Under the pieces are notes generated by a model, which saw only the letters and a list, made by a program, of their open reading frames with translations, was not told the origin of the DNA and made no database searches. From Paraburkholderia mimosarum LMG 23256 = NBRC 106338 (GTDB lineage: Bacteria; Pseudomonadota; Gammaproteobacteria; Burkholderiales; Burkholderiaceae): a stretch of DNA of 64,000 nucleotides. The position numbers and the translations under genes are program-made. Shown here in pieces: positions 29,362-38,268 of this stretch. The stretch covers positions 103,190 to 167,189 of the forward strand of contig NZ_BBJJ01000017.1 of assembly GCF_000739815.1 (NCBI RefSeq). The letters are read 5' to 3'. Each line of letters starts with the position of its first letter. The stretch's first letter is position 1.

Positions 29362-29685
29362 TTACAGGTCGTCGTCCGGCTCTTCCGCCTTCAGCGGCTC
29401 GCCCGAATGACGGTCCACGCGCTCGCGCAATTCCTTGCCCGGCTTGAAGTGCGGCACGAACTTCTCAGGCACCAGCACCTTTTCACCCGATTTCGGATTG
29501 CGGCCGACGCGCGACGGCCGACGATTCAGGCCGAAGCTGCCAAAGCCGCGAATTTCGATGCGATGACCCTTGGCAAGGGCCTCGGACATCGCATCGAGCA
29601 TCGTCTTGACCGCGAAATCCGCATCCTTGAGAACAAGTTGCGGAAATCGCGTAGCCAGCTGCGCGACCAATTCAGATTTGGTCAT
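29362..29685 (-). CDS. ihfB: Integration host factor beta subunit
   Basis: 107 residues. HU/IHF fold; [90 protein letters not shown] contains the DNA-arm signature with the intercalating Pro in GRNPKSGE. A short acidic tail (KAEEPDDDL) extends beyond the E. coli protein. It is 25 bp downstream of rpsA, the standard rpsA-ihfB linkage. Confidence 0.97.
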   Translation of the reverse strand: MTKSELVAQLATRFPQLVLKDADFAVKTMLDAMSEALAKGHRIEIRGFGSFGLNRRPSRVGRNPKSGEKVLVPEKFVPHFKPGKELRERVDRHSGEPLKAEEPDDDL

Positions 29686-29710
29686 ACTTCAGCTTGCCCC
29701 CGTTTGAGGC

Positions 29711-31423
29711 TTACTGGTTCTGGCCGTCGAGCTTGGCCTTCAGCAGTGCGCCCAGGTTGGTCGTGCCGGTGGCAGCCGAACCCGTGTCCGACGACATGCT
29801 GCGCAGTGCTTCTTGCGTCTCAGCCGAGTCCTTAGCCTTGATCGACAGGTTGATGCCACGCGACTTGCGATCGATGTTGATGATCATCGCGTTGACCTTG
29901 TCGCCTTCCTTCAGCACGTTGCGAGCATCTTCCACGCGGTCTTGCGCGATTTCCGAAGCACGCAGATAGCCTTCGACGTCCGCGTTCAGCGTGATCACAG
30001 CGCCCTTGGCATCGACCGACTTGACCACGCCGTCGACGATCGAACCCTTGTCGTTGACAGCAACGAAGTTGCTGAACGGGTCGCCTTCGAGCTGCTTGAT
30101 GCCGAGCGAGATACGCTCCTTCTCGACGTCGATGCCCAGAACCACGGCCTCGACTTCGTCGCCCTTCTTGTACTTGCGCACGGCTTCTTCGCCGGTTTCG
30201 CTCCACGACAGGTCGGAGAGGTGAACCAGACCGTCGATGCCGCCGGGCAGGCCGATGAACACGCCGAAGTCGGTGATCGACTTGATCGCGCCTTGCAGCT
30301 TGTCGCCCTTCTTGAAGTTGCGGCTGAAGTCATCCCACGGATTCGGCTTGCACTGCTTCATGCCGAGGCTGATACGGCGGCGGTCTTCGTCGATCTCGAG
30401 GACCATGACTTCGACTTCGTCGCCCAGCTGGACAACCTTCGAGGGGGCCACGTTCTTGTTGGTCCAGTCCATTTCCGAAACGTGGACGAGGCCTTCGATG
30501 CCCGACTCGACTTCGACGAACGCGCCGTAGTCGGTGATGTTCGTGACCTTGCCGAACAGGCGCGTGCCCGACGGGTAGCGGCGCGAGATGCCTTCCCACG
30601 GATCGTCGCCCAGTTGCTTGATACCGAGCGAAACGCGGTTCTTTTCCTGGTCGAACTTGAGGATCTTCGCGGTGACTTCCTGGCCAACCGAGAGAACTTC
30701 GCTCGGGTGACGCACGCGACGCCATGCGATGTCGGTGATGTGCAGCAGGCCGTCGATGCCGCCCAGGTCCACGAACGCGCCGTAGTCGGTGATGTTCTTG
30801 ACCACGCCGTTGACGATCGCGCCTTCCTTCAGCGTTTCGAGCAGCTTTGCGCGCTCTTCGCCTTGCGTGGCTTCGATCACTGCGCGGCGCGACAGCACGA
30901 CGTTGTTACGCTTGCGGTCGAGCTTGATCACGCGGAATTCGAGCGTCTTGCCTTCGTACGGCGTCGTGTCCTTGACCGGACGCGTGTCGACGAGCGAACC
31001 CGGCAGGAACGCGCGGATGCCGTTGACCATGACGGTCATGCCGCCCTTGACCTTGCCCGTGATCGTGCCGGTCACGAGTTCGTTGTTGTCGAGGGCCTTT
31101 TCCAGCGACAGCCACGAAGCAAGACGCTTCGCCTTGTCGCGCGACAGGATGGTGTCGCCGTAGCCGTTTTCCAGCGCGTCGATCGCGACGGAAACGAAAT
31201 CACCCGCCTGAACCTCCACTTCGCCCTGGTCGTTCAGGAATTCCTCGATGGGAATGTAAGCCTCGGACTTCAGGCCAGCGTTCACGACCACGAAGTTGTG
31301 GTCGACGCGCACGACTTCAGCGGAGATGACTTCGCCGGCGCGCATGTCCTGGCGGGTCAGCGACTCTTCGAACAGAGCCGCAAAGGATTCGGTATTGGGG
31401 GTGGAGGTTTGCAGGTCGGACAT
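29711..31423 (-). CDS. rpsA: 30S ribosomal protein S1
   Basis: 570 residues. It binds mRNA and docks it on the 30S subunit. Six S1 repeats are visible, for example [64 protein letters not shown] and [23 protein letters not shown], each about 85 residues apart. The start is [17 protein letters not shown] at 31423; an ATG six codons upstream (MQIQIF) and a longer extension exist but do not match S1. The leader between cmk and rpsA is 225 bp, long enough for autoregulation, which is known for rpsA in E. coli. Confidence 0.97.
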   Translation of the reverse strand: MSDLQTSTPNTESFAALFEESLTRQDMRAGEVISAEVVRVDHNFVVVNAGLKSEAYIPIEEFLNDQGEVEVQAGDFVSVAIDALENGYGDTILSRDKAKRLASWLSLEKALDNNELVTGTITGKVKGGMTVMVNGIRAFLPGSLVDTRPVKDTTPYEGKTLEFRVIKLDRKRNNVVLSRRAVIEATQGEERAKLLETLKEGAIVNGVVKNITDYGAFVDLGGIDGLLHITDIAWRRVRHPSEVLSVGQEVTAKILKFDQEKNRVSLGIKQLGDDPWEGISRRYPSGTRLFGKVTNITDYGAFVEVESGIEGLVHVSEMDWTNKNVAPSKVVQLGDEVEVMVLEIDEDRRRISLGMKQCKPNPWDDFSRNFKKGDKLQGAIKSITDFGVFIGLPGGIDGLVHLSDLSWSETGEEAVRKYKKGDEVEAVVLGIDVEKERISLGIKQLEGDPFSNFVAVNDKGSIVDGVVKSVDAKGAVITLNADVEGYLRASEIAQDRVEDARNVLKEGDKVNAMIINIDRKSRGINLSIKAKDSAETQEALRSMSSDTGSAATGTTNLGALLKAKLDGQNQ

Positions 31424-31648
31424 AAAAATCTGGATTTGCATGGTTTTCGCTGCTCGACCAGCCAGTCTTGACTGCCGGGCGTTGAGGCCGGAACGCTTGG
31501 GTTCGCGGCACAGATGCAAAAGCCACACTGGGTTAAAGGGTTTAACACACGCCCCGGCGCCTTGACTGACGCTATACGGGGCACCTACTCGTACTGCCAC
31601 TACGACTGCTGTTTTCTACTGCGCACTGCCGTGCTCAACTACTAGTGC

Positions 31649-32350
31649 TCAACGACTACCGGACAGCCGCAGTTGGCTCGATTCCTGATACCACCGCACG
31701 ACCTGTTCGACCGCCTGGTCGACGGAGAGCGCCGAAGTATCGAGAAGCTGCGCATCCGCTGCGGGCTTGAGCGGCGCGGCCGCGCGGTTACTGTCGCGCG
31801 CGTCGCGTTCACGCAAATCCCGAAGCAAGTCATCCATATTAGCAGAAAAACCTTTTTGGATCAATTGCTTATGCCGGCGGGCCGCGCGGGCCTCCACGCT
31901 GGCCGTCAAGAACACCTTCAGGACGGCGTCCGGGAAGATCACCGTGCCCATATCGCGGCCGTCCGCGACGAGCCCCGGAAGCTTGCGAAACGCCCGCTGG
32001 CGCGCCACGAGCGCCGTGCGCACGGCCGGATGCGCGGCGATCATCGAGGCCCGGTTGCCCACTTCCTCGGCGCGGATTTCGTTCGAAACGTCAACGCCGT
32101 CGAGCTGCGCGAGCCCCTCGCGAAACGTGATATGGAGGTCATCGATCAATTTCGCAAGACGCTCGGCATCGTCCGCGGCAATCGCATAGCGCATGCTCGC
32201 GAGCGCCGCCAGACGGTAGAGCGCGCCGCTGTCGAGCAGGTGAAAGCCGAGATGCGCGGCAACCAGCGCCGCCACCGTGCCTTTGCCGGAAGCGGTGGGG
32301 CCGTCGATCGTGATGACGGGCGTCGGATAAAAGGGACGGGTCGATTTCAT
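31649..32350 (-). CDS. cmk: Cytidylate kinase
   Basis: 233 residues. It phosphorylates CMP and dCMP. P-loop [35 protein letters not shown] at the N-terminus; [36 protein letters not shown] near residue 130 is the NMP-binding and LID signature. It is 28 bp after aroA and is followed by rpsA, the order seen widely in beta-proteobacteria. Confidence 0.97.
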   Translation of the reverse strand: MKSTRPFYPTPVITIDGPTASGKGTVAALVAAHLGFHLLDSGALYRLAALASMRYAIAADDAERLAKLIDDLHITFREGLAQLDGVDVSNEIRAEEVGNRASMIAAHPAVRTALVARQRAFRKLPGLVADGRDMGTVIFPDAVLKVFLTASVEARAARRHKQLIQKGFSANMDDLLRDLRERDARDSNRAAAPLKPAADAQLLDTSALSVDQAVEQVVRWYQESSQLRLSGSR

Positions 32351-32378
32351 GCGGCAAACGTGCTTGGCTTCGTATCAA

Positions 32379-33683
32379 TCAAGGTTGCGCGAGCGCCAGG
32401 AAGCGCTCGAAATAATCGGGGAACGTCTTGCCCACGCACTTCGGGTCGTTGATGCGCACCGGCACGCCGCCAAGGCTCACCAGCGAAAAGCACATCGCCA
32501 TGCGGTGGTCGTCGTAGGTGTCGATCGCGGCGTTGGGCGTGAGCTTTTCGGGCGGGCGCACGATCAGGTAATCGGGGCCCTCCTCCACATTCGCACCCAC
32601 CTTGCGCAGTTCCGTGGCCATCGCCGCGATGCGGTCGGTTTCCTTCACGCGCCAGCTTGCGATGTTGCGCAGCGTGGTCGCGCCGTCGGCAAAGAGCGCC
32701 GCCACGGCGATCGTCATGGCCGCGTCGGGGATCAGGTTGAAGTCCATGTCGATGGGATCGAGCTTGCCGTGATCGTTGCCGATGCCGCGCACTTCGATCC
32801 AGTCGTCGGCGACCGTGACGTTCGCGCCCATGCGCATGAGGGCCGCCGCAAACGCGACATCGCCCTGGATGCTGGAGCGGCCTACGCCTTCCACGCGCAC
32901 CGGCCCGCCGCCGATCGCGCCCGCGGCGAGGAAGTACGACGCCGATGACGCATCGCCTTCCACCATGATCCTGCCCGGCGACTGGTAGCGCACGCCCGCG
33001 GGAATCTCGAAGCGATGCCAGCCGTGGCGCTCGACCTTCACGCCGAAGCGCTCCATCAGCTTGATCGTGATCTCGATGTAGGGCTTGGAAATCAGCTCGC
33101 CGTCCACCTCGACGATCGACACACCGTCCTTGGCGCGCACGAGCGGCAGCGTCATGAGGAGCGCCGTGAGGAACTGGCTCGACACGTCGCCGCGCACGCG
33201 GATGGGCGCCTCGACCGAAATCGGCGCCGGACGGATGCGCAACGGCGGATAGCCTTCGTTCTCCTCATAGTCGATCTTCGCGCCGATCTGGCGCAGCCCG
33301 TCCACCAGGTCGCCGATGGGCCGCTCGTGCATGCGCGGCACGCCGAAGATCCGGTAATCGCCGCCGTTCACGGCGAGCGCCGCCGTGAGCGGACGCACGG
33401 CCGTGCCCGCATTGCCGAGGAATAGATCCGCGCGCACTGCCTGAAACGCGCCGCGCGTGCCCTGCACGACGCAGGTGTCGTCCTCGCGCTTGAGCTTCAC
33501 GCCGAGCTTTTCGAGCGCGTCGAGCATGACGCGCGTGTCGTCGGAGTCGAGCAGGTTCGTGATGGTCGTTTCGCCCTCGGCCAGCGCGGCGAGCAGCAGC
33601 ACGCGGTTCGAGATGCTCTTCGAGCCGGGCAGACGGATCGTGCCGGACGCACGGGTGAACGGTCCGAGATCGAGGTGTTCCAT
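32379..33683 (-). CDS. aroA: 3-phosphoshikimate 1-carboxyvinyltransferase (EPSP synthase)
   Basis: 434 residues. Sixth step of the shikimate pathway. [36 protein letters not shown] is the N-terminal substrate loop, and [18 protein letters not shown] the signature of class I (glyphosate-sensitive) enzymes. [27 protein letters not shown] and the C-terminal [17 protein letters not shown] and [11 protein letters not shown] complete the two domains. The start is ATG 33683 ([16 protein letters not shown]); a longer frame upstream is low-complexity and not credible. It follows tyrA by 97 bp. Confidence 0.97.
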   Translation of the reverse strand: MEHLDLGPFTRASGTIRLPGSKSISNRVLLLAALAEGETTITNLLDSDDTRVMLDALEKLGVKLKREDDTCVVQGTRGAFQAVRADLFLGNAGTAVRPLTAALAVNGGDYRIFGVPRMHERPIGDLVDGLRQIGAKIDYEENEGYPPLRIRPAPISVEAPIRVRGDVSSQFLTALLMTLPLVRAKDGVSIVEVDGELISKPYIEITIKLMERFGVKVERHGWHRFEIPAGVRYQSPGRIMVEGDASSASYFLAAGAIGGGPVRVEGVGRSSIQGDVAFAAALMRMGANVTVADDWIEVRGIGNDHGKLDPIDMDFNLIPDAAMTIAVAALFADGATTLRNIASWRVKETDRIAAMATELRKVGANVEEGPDYLIVRPPEKLTPNAAIDTYDDHRMAMCFSLVSLGGVPVRINDPKCVGKTFPDYFERFLALAQP

Positions 33684-33780
33684 GAGCGTGTCCTGAGAAT
33701 GCCTTGTTGCGACCCTGGCGGCGTACGCGCCGCCTGGCGGATTCCTGCTTGCTTGTTTGCGTGCCTGCGTGTTGGTGTGC

Positions 33781-34722
33781 CTATTTGCCTGGCGCTGCTT
33801 CGATGGCCGCCGCGCCCTTGCCGCCGCGTTCCTGCCACGCCTCGCGCGCCGCGCGCGAGCGCGCGAACACGGTTTCGAGCGCGGCCCCGTCGCCGGCGTC
33901 GATGGCCGCACGCAGCTTCGCGAGCACCTCAGTGTAGCCGTCGAGCTCCGCCAGCAGCGCTGCGCGATTGGCGAGACACACGTCGCGCCACATTTCCGGG
34001 CTGGAGGCAGCGATACGCGTGAAATCGCGGAAACCGCCCGCTGCGAACGAGAACTTCAACTGGGCGTCGGGCGAGGCGAGAATCTGGTCGACGAGCGCGA
34101 ACGACAGCAGGTGGGGCAGATGGCTTACCGAGGCGAAGACACGATCGTGCTGCGCGGCCGGCATCTCGCCGATCACGGCGCCGGTGGCGCGCCACATCGC
34201 GGCAACACGTTCGACCGCCGCAGGCGCGTTTTCCGCGAGCGGACACAGTACGACGTTGCGGCCCACGTAGAGGTCGGCCAGCGCGGCATCGACGCCGCTC
34301 GATTCGCGTCCGGCGATCGGGTGACCGGGAACGAACTGCGCGATGCGAGTGCCGAGCGCGGCGCGGGCCGCGGCGATCACGTCGCTCTTGGTGCTGCCGG
34401 CGTCGGTGACGATGGTCTCTTGTCCCAGATGCGGCGCGATGCGCTCGAGCAGCGCCTCTGTCTGCGCAACGGGCGCGGCGATCAGCACGATATCGGCGCC
34501 GGCGAGTGCGGCGGCTAGCGCAGCTTCGTCATCCAGCGTCGCGGCTGCGTCGATCACGCCCAGTTCGAGCGCGCGCGCGACCGAATGCGCGCTGCGCCCT
34601 ACGCCGACCACCTGCGCACCGTCTTCGCCATGCGAATCGCGCTCGCGCAACGCGCGAGCAAGGGATCCGCCAATGAGGCCGACGCCGAAAATCACCAGCT
34701 TGTTAAACGAAAACGCACTCAC
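33781..34722 (-). CDS. tyrA: Prephenate dehydrogenase
   Basis: 313 residues, GTG start ([29 protein letters not shown]). NAD(P)-dependent oxidative decarboxylation of prephenate to 4-hydroxyphenylpyruvate for tyrosine. The Rossmann motif [10 protein letters not shown], then [57 protein letters not shown] are TyrA hallmarks. The end of the hisC remnant lies just upstream; the remnant's second reading frame runs through the scar and ends in a TGA overlapping the tyrA GTG, so tyrA may once have been translationally coupled to hisC. No strong Shine-Dalgarno precedes the GTG. Confidence 0.95.
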   Translation of the reverse strand: MSAFSFNKLVIFGVGLIGGSLARALRERDSHGEDGAQVVGVGRSAHSVARALELGVIDAAATLDDEAALAAALAGADIVLIAAPVAQTEALLERIAPHLGQETIVTDAGSTKSDVIAAARAALGTRIAQFVPGHPIAGRESSGVDAALADLYVGRNVVLCPLAENAPAAVERVAAMWRATGAVIGEMPAAQHDRVFASVSHLPHLLSFALVDQILASPDAQLKFSFAAGGFRDFTRIAASSPEMWRDVCLANRAALLAELDGYTEVLAKLRAAIDAGDGAALETVFARSRAAREAWQERGGKGAAAIEAAPGK

Positions 34723-34760
34723 GACGTCACCGAAAAAATAGGGATTGCGCGCTCATGGGG

Positions 34761-34873
34761 CTTCACGATGCGCCCTTCTTCAAACCCGTATTCGCGGGCG
34801 ACTTTCGAAACCGGTTGTCGGCGACATAAGGGGCGATCGCGCGCACATACGAGGGGGCGAATTGCATGGTCAT
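34761..34873 (-). pseudogene. hisC: hisC remnant (histidinol-phosphate aminotransferase), frameshifted and truncated
   Basis: Between pheA and tyrA, where related genomes carry a full hisC of about 356 codons, only about 39 codons remain. From ATG 34873, preceded by an intact GGAG, the frame reads MTMQFAPSYVRAIAPYVAD, a clear HisC N-terminus. It then shifts; the next frame continues PVSKVAREYGFEEGRIVK, which matches the following HisC residues. One missing base near 34814/34815 explains the shift (adding one base gives YVADKPVSKVAREYG). After IVK, where LASNENP is expected, the match stops abruptly; only about 38 bp separate this point from tyrA. So about 950 bp were lost in one deletion. The gene cannot make an aminotransferase. 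Confidence 0.88.
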
Positions 34874-34995
34874 GCGTTTCTCCAAGGCTCAATGCGGGGC
34901 TGGGTTCGTTACCCCGTGCGGTGGCGCTGCGCGCGCCGTATCGCGGACCGGTCCAGACAGGAGGCGCCCGGTTCGGCGCCCTCCCTCCCAAACGC

Positions 34996-36081
34996 TTACC
35001 GTGCGCGCGGATACGAGCCGAGGATCTTCAGGTACGCGGCCTTCTTGCTGAGTTCGCCGAGCGCCGCGGCCACGGCCGCATCCTCGCGATGGCCTTCGAA
35101 GTCGATGTAGAAGTAGTACTCCCACGTGCTGCCAACGCGCGCCGGACGCGATTCGAAACGCGTCATCGAGACGCCGTGGCGCGCGAGCGGCTCAAGCAGC
35201 TTGTAGACCGCGCCCGGCTCGTTCTTCACCGAAACGATCATCGACGTCTGATCATGACCCGTCGCGCCCGCCGGCTGCTTGCCGATCATCACGAAGCGCG
35301 TGCGGTTGTGCGGATCGTCCTGGATCAGTGCACTGGCGATCAGGAGACCGTAATGCGTGGCGGCGCGTTCGCCGGCAATCGCGGCGATCGTCGGGTCGGC
35401 GGCGGCGAGACGCGCGGCCTCGGCATTGCTCGACACGCTCTGACGCTCCAGCTGCGGAGCGTTCGCGGTCAGCCAGTGCTGGCATTGTGCGAGCGCCTGC
35501 GGGTGCGCGCACACGCGCGTCACGCCCTTGAGGTTGCCGCTTTGCGTCAGCAGGTTGTGCTGGATCGGCAATGCGATCTCACCGCCGATGACCAGCTGCG
35601 TTTCCAGGAAGAGGTCGAGCGTGCGCGAAACGGCGCCCTCGGTCGAGTTCTCGACCGGTACGACGCCGAACTCGGCGGCGCCCGCTTCGACCGAGCGAAA
35701 CACCTCGTCGATCGACGGGCACGGCAGGCCTTCGATCGACTGCCCGAAGTACTGGTACATCGCCTGCTCGCTGTAGGTGCCGACCGGCCCGAGGAACGCA
35801 GCGGAAATCGTCTTCTCGAGCGAGCGGCTCGCGGCCATGATCTCGCGCCAGATCGCGCTGATGTGATCGCCGCCGAGCGGGCCTTCGCTCATTGCCTGAA
35901 GGCGCTCGATTACCTGAAGCTCGCGCTCGGGGCGAAACACCGGCGCGTTGAAATGTTTCTTGACCTCGCCGACTTCGAGCGCGACGGATGCGCGCTGGTT
36001 CAGGAGCGCGATGAGCTGCGCGTCGATCGCGTCGATGCGTTCGCGCAGCGGCTTGAGTTGGGAGTTGAGTTCGTCGTCCAT
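34996..36081 (-). CDS. pheA: Chorismate mutase/prephenate dehydratase (P-protein)
   Basis: About 361 residues with three domains in order: chorismate mutase (LKPLRERIDAIDAQLIALLNQRASVALEVGEVKKHFNAPVFRPERELQVIERL, residues 5-85), prephenate dehydratase (AAFLGPVGTYSEQAMYQYFG... to FVMIGKQ, with ENSTEGAVSRTLDLF) and a C-terminal ACT domain (TSMIVSVKNEPGAVYKLLEPLARHGVSMTRFESRPAR...WEYYFYIDFEGH) for phenylalanine feedback. The start is ATG 36081 (MDDELNSQ); another ATG five codons upstream is possible. It lies 56 bp after serC. The following gene position is the hisC remnant. Confidence 0.96.
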   Translation of the reverse strand: MDDELNSQLKPLRERIDAIDAQLIALLNQRASVALEVGEVKKHFNAPVFRPERELQVIERLQAMSEGPLGGDHISAIWREIMAASRSLEKTISAAFLGPVGTYSEQAMYQYFGQSIEGLPCPSIDEVFRSVEAGAAEFGVVPVENSTEGAVSRTLDLFLETQLVIGGEIALPIQHNLLTQSGNLKGVTRVCAHPQALAQCQHWLTANAPQLERQSVSSNAEAARLAAADPTIAAIAGERAATHYGLLIASALIQDDPHNRTRFVMIGKQPAGATGHDQTSMIVSVKNEPGAVYKLLEPLARHGVSMTRFESRPARVGSTWEYYFYIDFEGHREDAAVAAALGELSKKAAYLKILGSYPRAR

Positions 36082-36137
36082 GCGTGAGACCGGCAATCTG
36101 AAAGGATGCGCGCGGCGCTCGGGGCTTCCCCCGGCGC

Positions 36138-37220
36138 TTACGCGTGCTTCGCCTCGAATTCCTTCATGTACTCGACCAGCGCCTTCACTGCCTCGAGCGG
36201 CACCGCGTTGTAAATCGATGCCCGCATGCCGCCGACGGACTTGTGGCCCTTCAGCTGCAACAGCCCGCGCTCCCTGGCGCCGGCGAGGAAATCTGCGTTA
36301 CGTGTTTCGTCGGCGAGGAAGAACGGCACGTTCATCCGCGAGCGCGCGCGGCGCTCCACCTTGTTGATATAGAAGCTGCTTGCGTCGATCGTTTCGTAGA
36401 GCAGCTTCGCTTTTTCGACATTGCGCGCCTCGATGACTTCGAGACCGCCCTGGCGCTTCAACCACTTGAACACGAGCCCCGCGATATAGATCGCGTAGGT
36501 CGGCGGCGTGTTGTACATCGAGTTGTTCGCGGCCACGGTCTTCCATTCGAACGCCGAAGGGCAGATCGACATCGAGCGGTCGAGCAGGTCTTCGCGCACG
36601 ATCACGACCGTCACGCCCGCCATGCCGATGTTCTTCTGCGCGCCACCATAAAGCACGCCGTACTTGGCGATGTCCATCGGGCGCGAAAGGATGTGCGACG
36701 AGGCGTCGGCCACGAGCGGAATATCGCCGAGATCGGGAATCTCGAACGTCTCGACGCCGTCGATCGTCTCGTTCGTGCACAGGTGCACGTAGGCCGGGTC
36801 GTCGGAGAGTTGCCACTCGCTCTTCGGCGGCGAATGCGTGAAGCCGGCCTCGGTGCGGCCCGTCGCGGCGATATGCGCTTCACCGTACTTGAGGGCTTCC
36901 TTCTGCGACTTCTGCGACCATGAGCCCGTGATCACGAAGTCCGCGCGCGGCTTCGTGCCGAACAGGTTGAGCGGCACGATGGCGTTCTCGCCAATGCCGC
37001 CGCCCTGCAGGAACAGGATCTGGTGACTCGCGGGCACCTGCATCAGCTCGCGCAGATCGAGCAGCGCCTCGCTATGGATCTGCATGAATTCCGGACCGCG
37101 ATGGCTCATCTCCATCACGCCCATGCCGCTGCCGTGCCAGTCGAGCATTTCGTCGGCGGCCTGACGCAGGACCTCTTCGGGCAACGCTGCCGGTCCGGCT
37201 GAGAAGTTGTAGACGCGCAT
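36138..37220 (-). CDS. serC: Phosphoserine aminotransferase
   Basis: 360 residues. It converts 3-phosphohydroxypyruvate to phosphoserine (serine synthesis) and also serves pyridoxine synthesis. [45 protein letters not shown] is the class V aminotransferase N-terminus; the PLP lysine is in [29 protein letters not shown] 37220; the 26-codon extension upstream is unlike SerC. It heads the serC-pheA-(hisC)-tyrA-aroA segment. Confidence 0.97.
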   Translation of the reverse strand: MRVYNFSAGPAALPEEVLRQAADEMLDWHGSGMGVMEMSHRGPEFMQIHSEALLDLRELMQVPASHQILFLQGGGIGENAIVPLNLFGTKPRADFVITGSWSQKSQKEALKYGEAHIAATGRTEAGFTHSPPKSEWQLSDDPAYVHLCTNETIDGVETFEIPDLGDIPLVADASSHILSRPMDIAKYGVLYGGAQKNIGMAGVTVVIVREDLLDRSMSICPSAFEWKTVAANNSMYNTPPTYAIYIAGLVFKWLKRQGGLEVIEARNVEKAKLLYETIDASSFYINKVERRARSRMNVPFFLADETRNADFLAGARERGLLQLKGHKSVGGMRASIYNAVPLEAVKALVEYMKEFEAKHA

Positions 37221-37299
37221 CGTAAAAGAGATCCCCGAGGCTGGCGCTGTCGCCACTGTGGCCGTTGTGGAAAAAACCACCGCCGGAACACACGCCAAA

Positions 37300-37339
37300 A
37301 AGAAAAATGGTCGCTTGCGCTCACGCGCAAACGACCATT
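37300..37339 (-). terminator. Long hairpin with T tail upstream of serC
   Basis: Two-part stem: AATGGTCG/CGACCATT (37306-37313 and 37332-37339) enclosing TTGCG/CGCAA (37315-37319 and 37326-37330). An A-rich run at 37297-37307 becomes a T-rich tail on the minus strand. It stands 127 bp after the DUF2059 gene and about 80 bp before serC, so it is either the terminator of the former or an attenuator-like element in the serC leader. Confidence 0.72.
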
Positions 37340-37465
37340 ATCGCATTGTCGCCAGGAACCCGCCAACGCGGGCCTTCCACGGCGCATTGCTACATCGGGC
37401 GCTACATCCGGCCCCGTTACCCTGCTGAAGGATCGGGGCCCAGGGAGCGCGCGATGCCAGAAGGC

Positions 37466-38074
37466 TTACTTGGCGACCTTGACCGAAGCGACTTCCTTGT
37501 CGGCCTGGTCGCGCGTTGCCTTGATCGACTGCGGCATGTACTTCTGCATCAGGCTGTTCACGACGTCGCGGCCAACCTGGTCTTGAACCTGAATGAACTT
37601 GCGGCCGGTCGGGCTGCGGTAGAACGTGGTCAGGTCCTTGATTTCCTGCGTGCTGTAGTACTTCGCGTAAGCGTCGTACTGAGCTTCCATGGCGTCCTGC
37701 TTGAACGAGTCGGTCGCGAAGACCTGGCCTGCCGAGTCAACCAGCTTCGGCACGGCGTTCTTTTGCAGCGACGGGACGGCAGCCTGCTTTTGCTTGTCCG
37801 TCATCGTCTTGTTTTCCGAGAGCGCGTCCGACAGGATGGCCGGGACGAGCTGCTTGGCTTGCATCTGGGCGCTGTTGCCGATCGCGCCGACGAGCTTCTG
37901 TGCGTCGATCGCGTCGAGCAGGTCCTTGATCGCGGCTTGCTTCGCCGGATCGACGGGTGCTGCTGCCGCGGCCGGTGCCTGGGCGGGCGCCTGGTTCTGG
38001 AGCGCCTGAGCCATGGCAAACGTCGGCACGAGAGCGGCCAGCAACATCACCTGCTTGAATCGTTTTTGCATCAT
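37466..38074 (-). CDS. DUF2059-domain exported protein
   Basis: About 202 residues. A signal peptide (MMQKRFKQVMLLAALVPTFAMA-QA) is followed by an Ala/Pro/Gln-rich linker and the DUF2059 helical domain (about residues 45-200: LLDAIDAQKLVGAIGNSAQM...KYYSTQEIKDLTTFYRSPTGRKFIQVQ). The start lies at ATG 38074 or the next codon 38071, with GGGAG just upstream; the longer frame to 38200 is not credible. Conserved between gyrA and serC in Burkholderiales. Periplasmic; function unknown. Confidence 0.85.
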   Translation of the reverse strand: MMQKRFKQVMLLAALVPTFAMAQALQNQAPAQAPAAAAAPVDPAKQAAIKDLLDAIDAQKLVGAIGNSAQMQAKQLVPAILSDALSENKTMTDKQKQAAVPSLQKNAVPKLVDSAGQVFATDSFKQDAMEAQYDAYAKYYSTQEIKDLTTFYRSPTGRKFIQVQDQVGRDVVNSLMQKYMPQSIKATRDQADKEVASVKVAK

Positions 38075-38268
38075 TACTCCCTTTGAGAAATTAATCGAGT
38101 TGCGCTGCCGCGCGGACCGCGGGGCGCTGCTCGCCCGCCGCCCGATCCGCCCGGCACACCATTCATTTAGCTGACAGTAACAAGATTCACTGAAACCCAC
38201 CTTAAAGGCACGCGCGTAAGGGGATCGCTTGAGCGCACACTACATGCTCGCGGGCACCCCCCGGCGCG

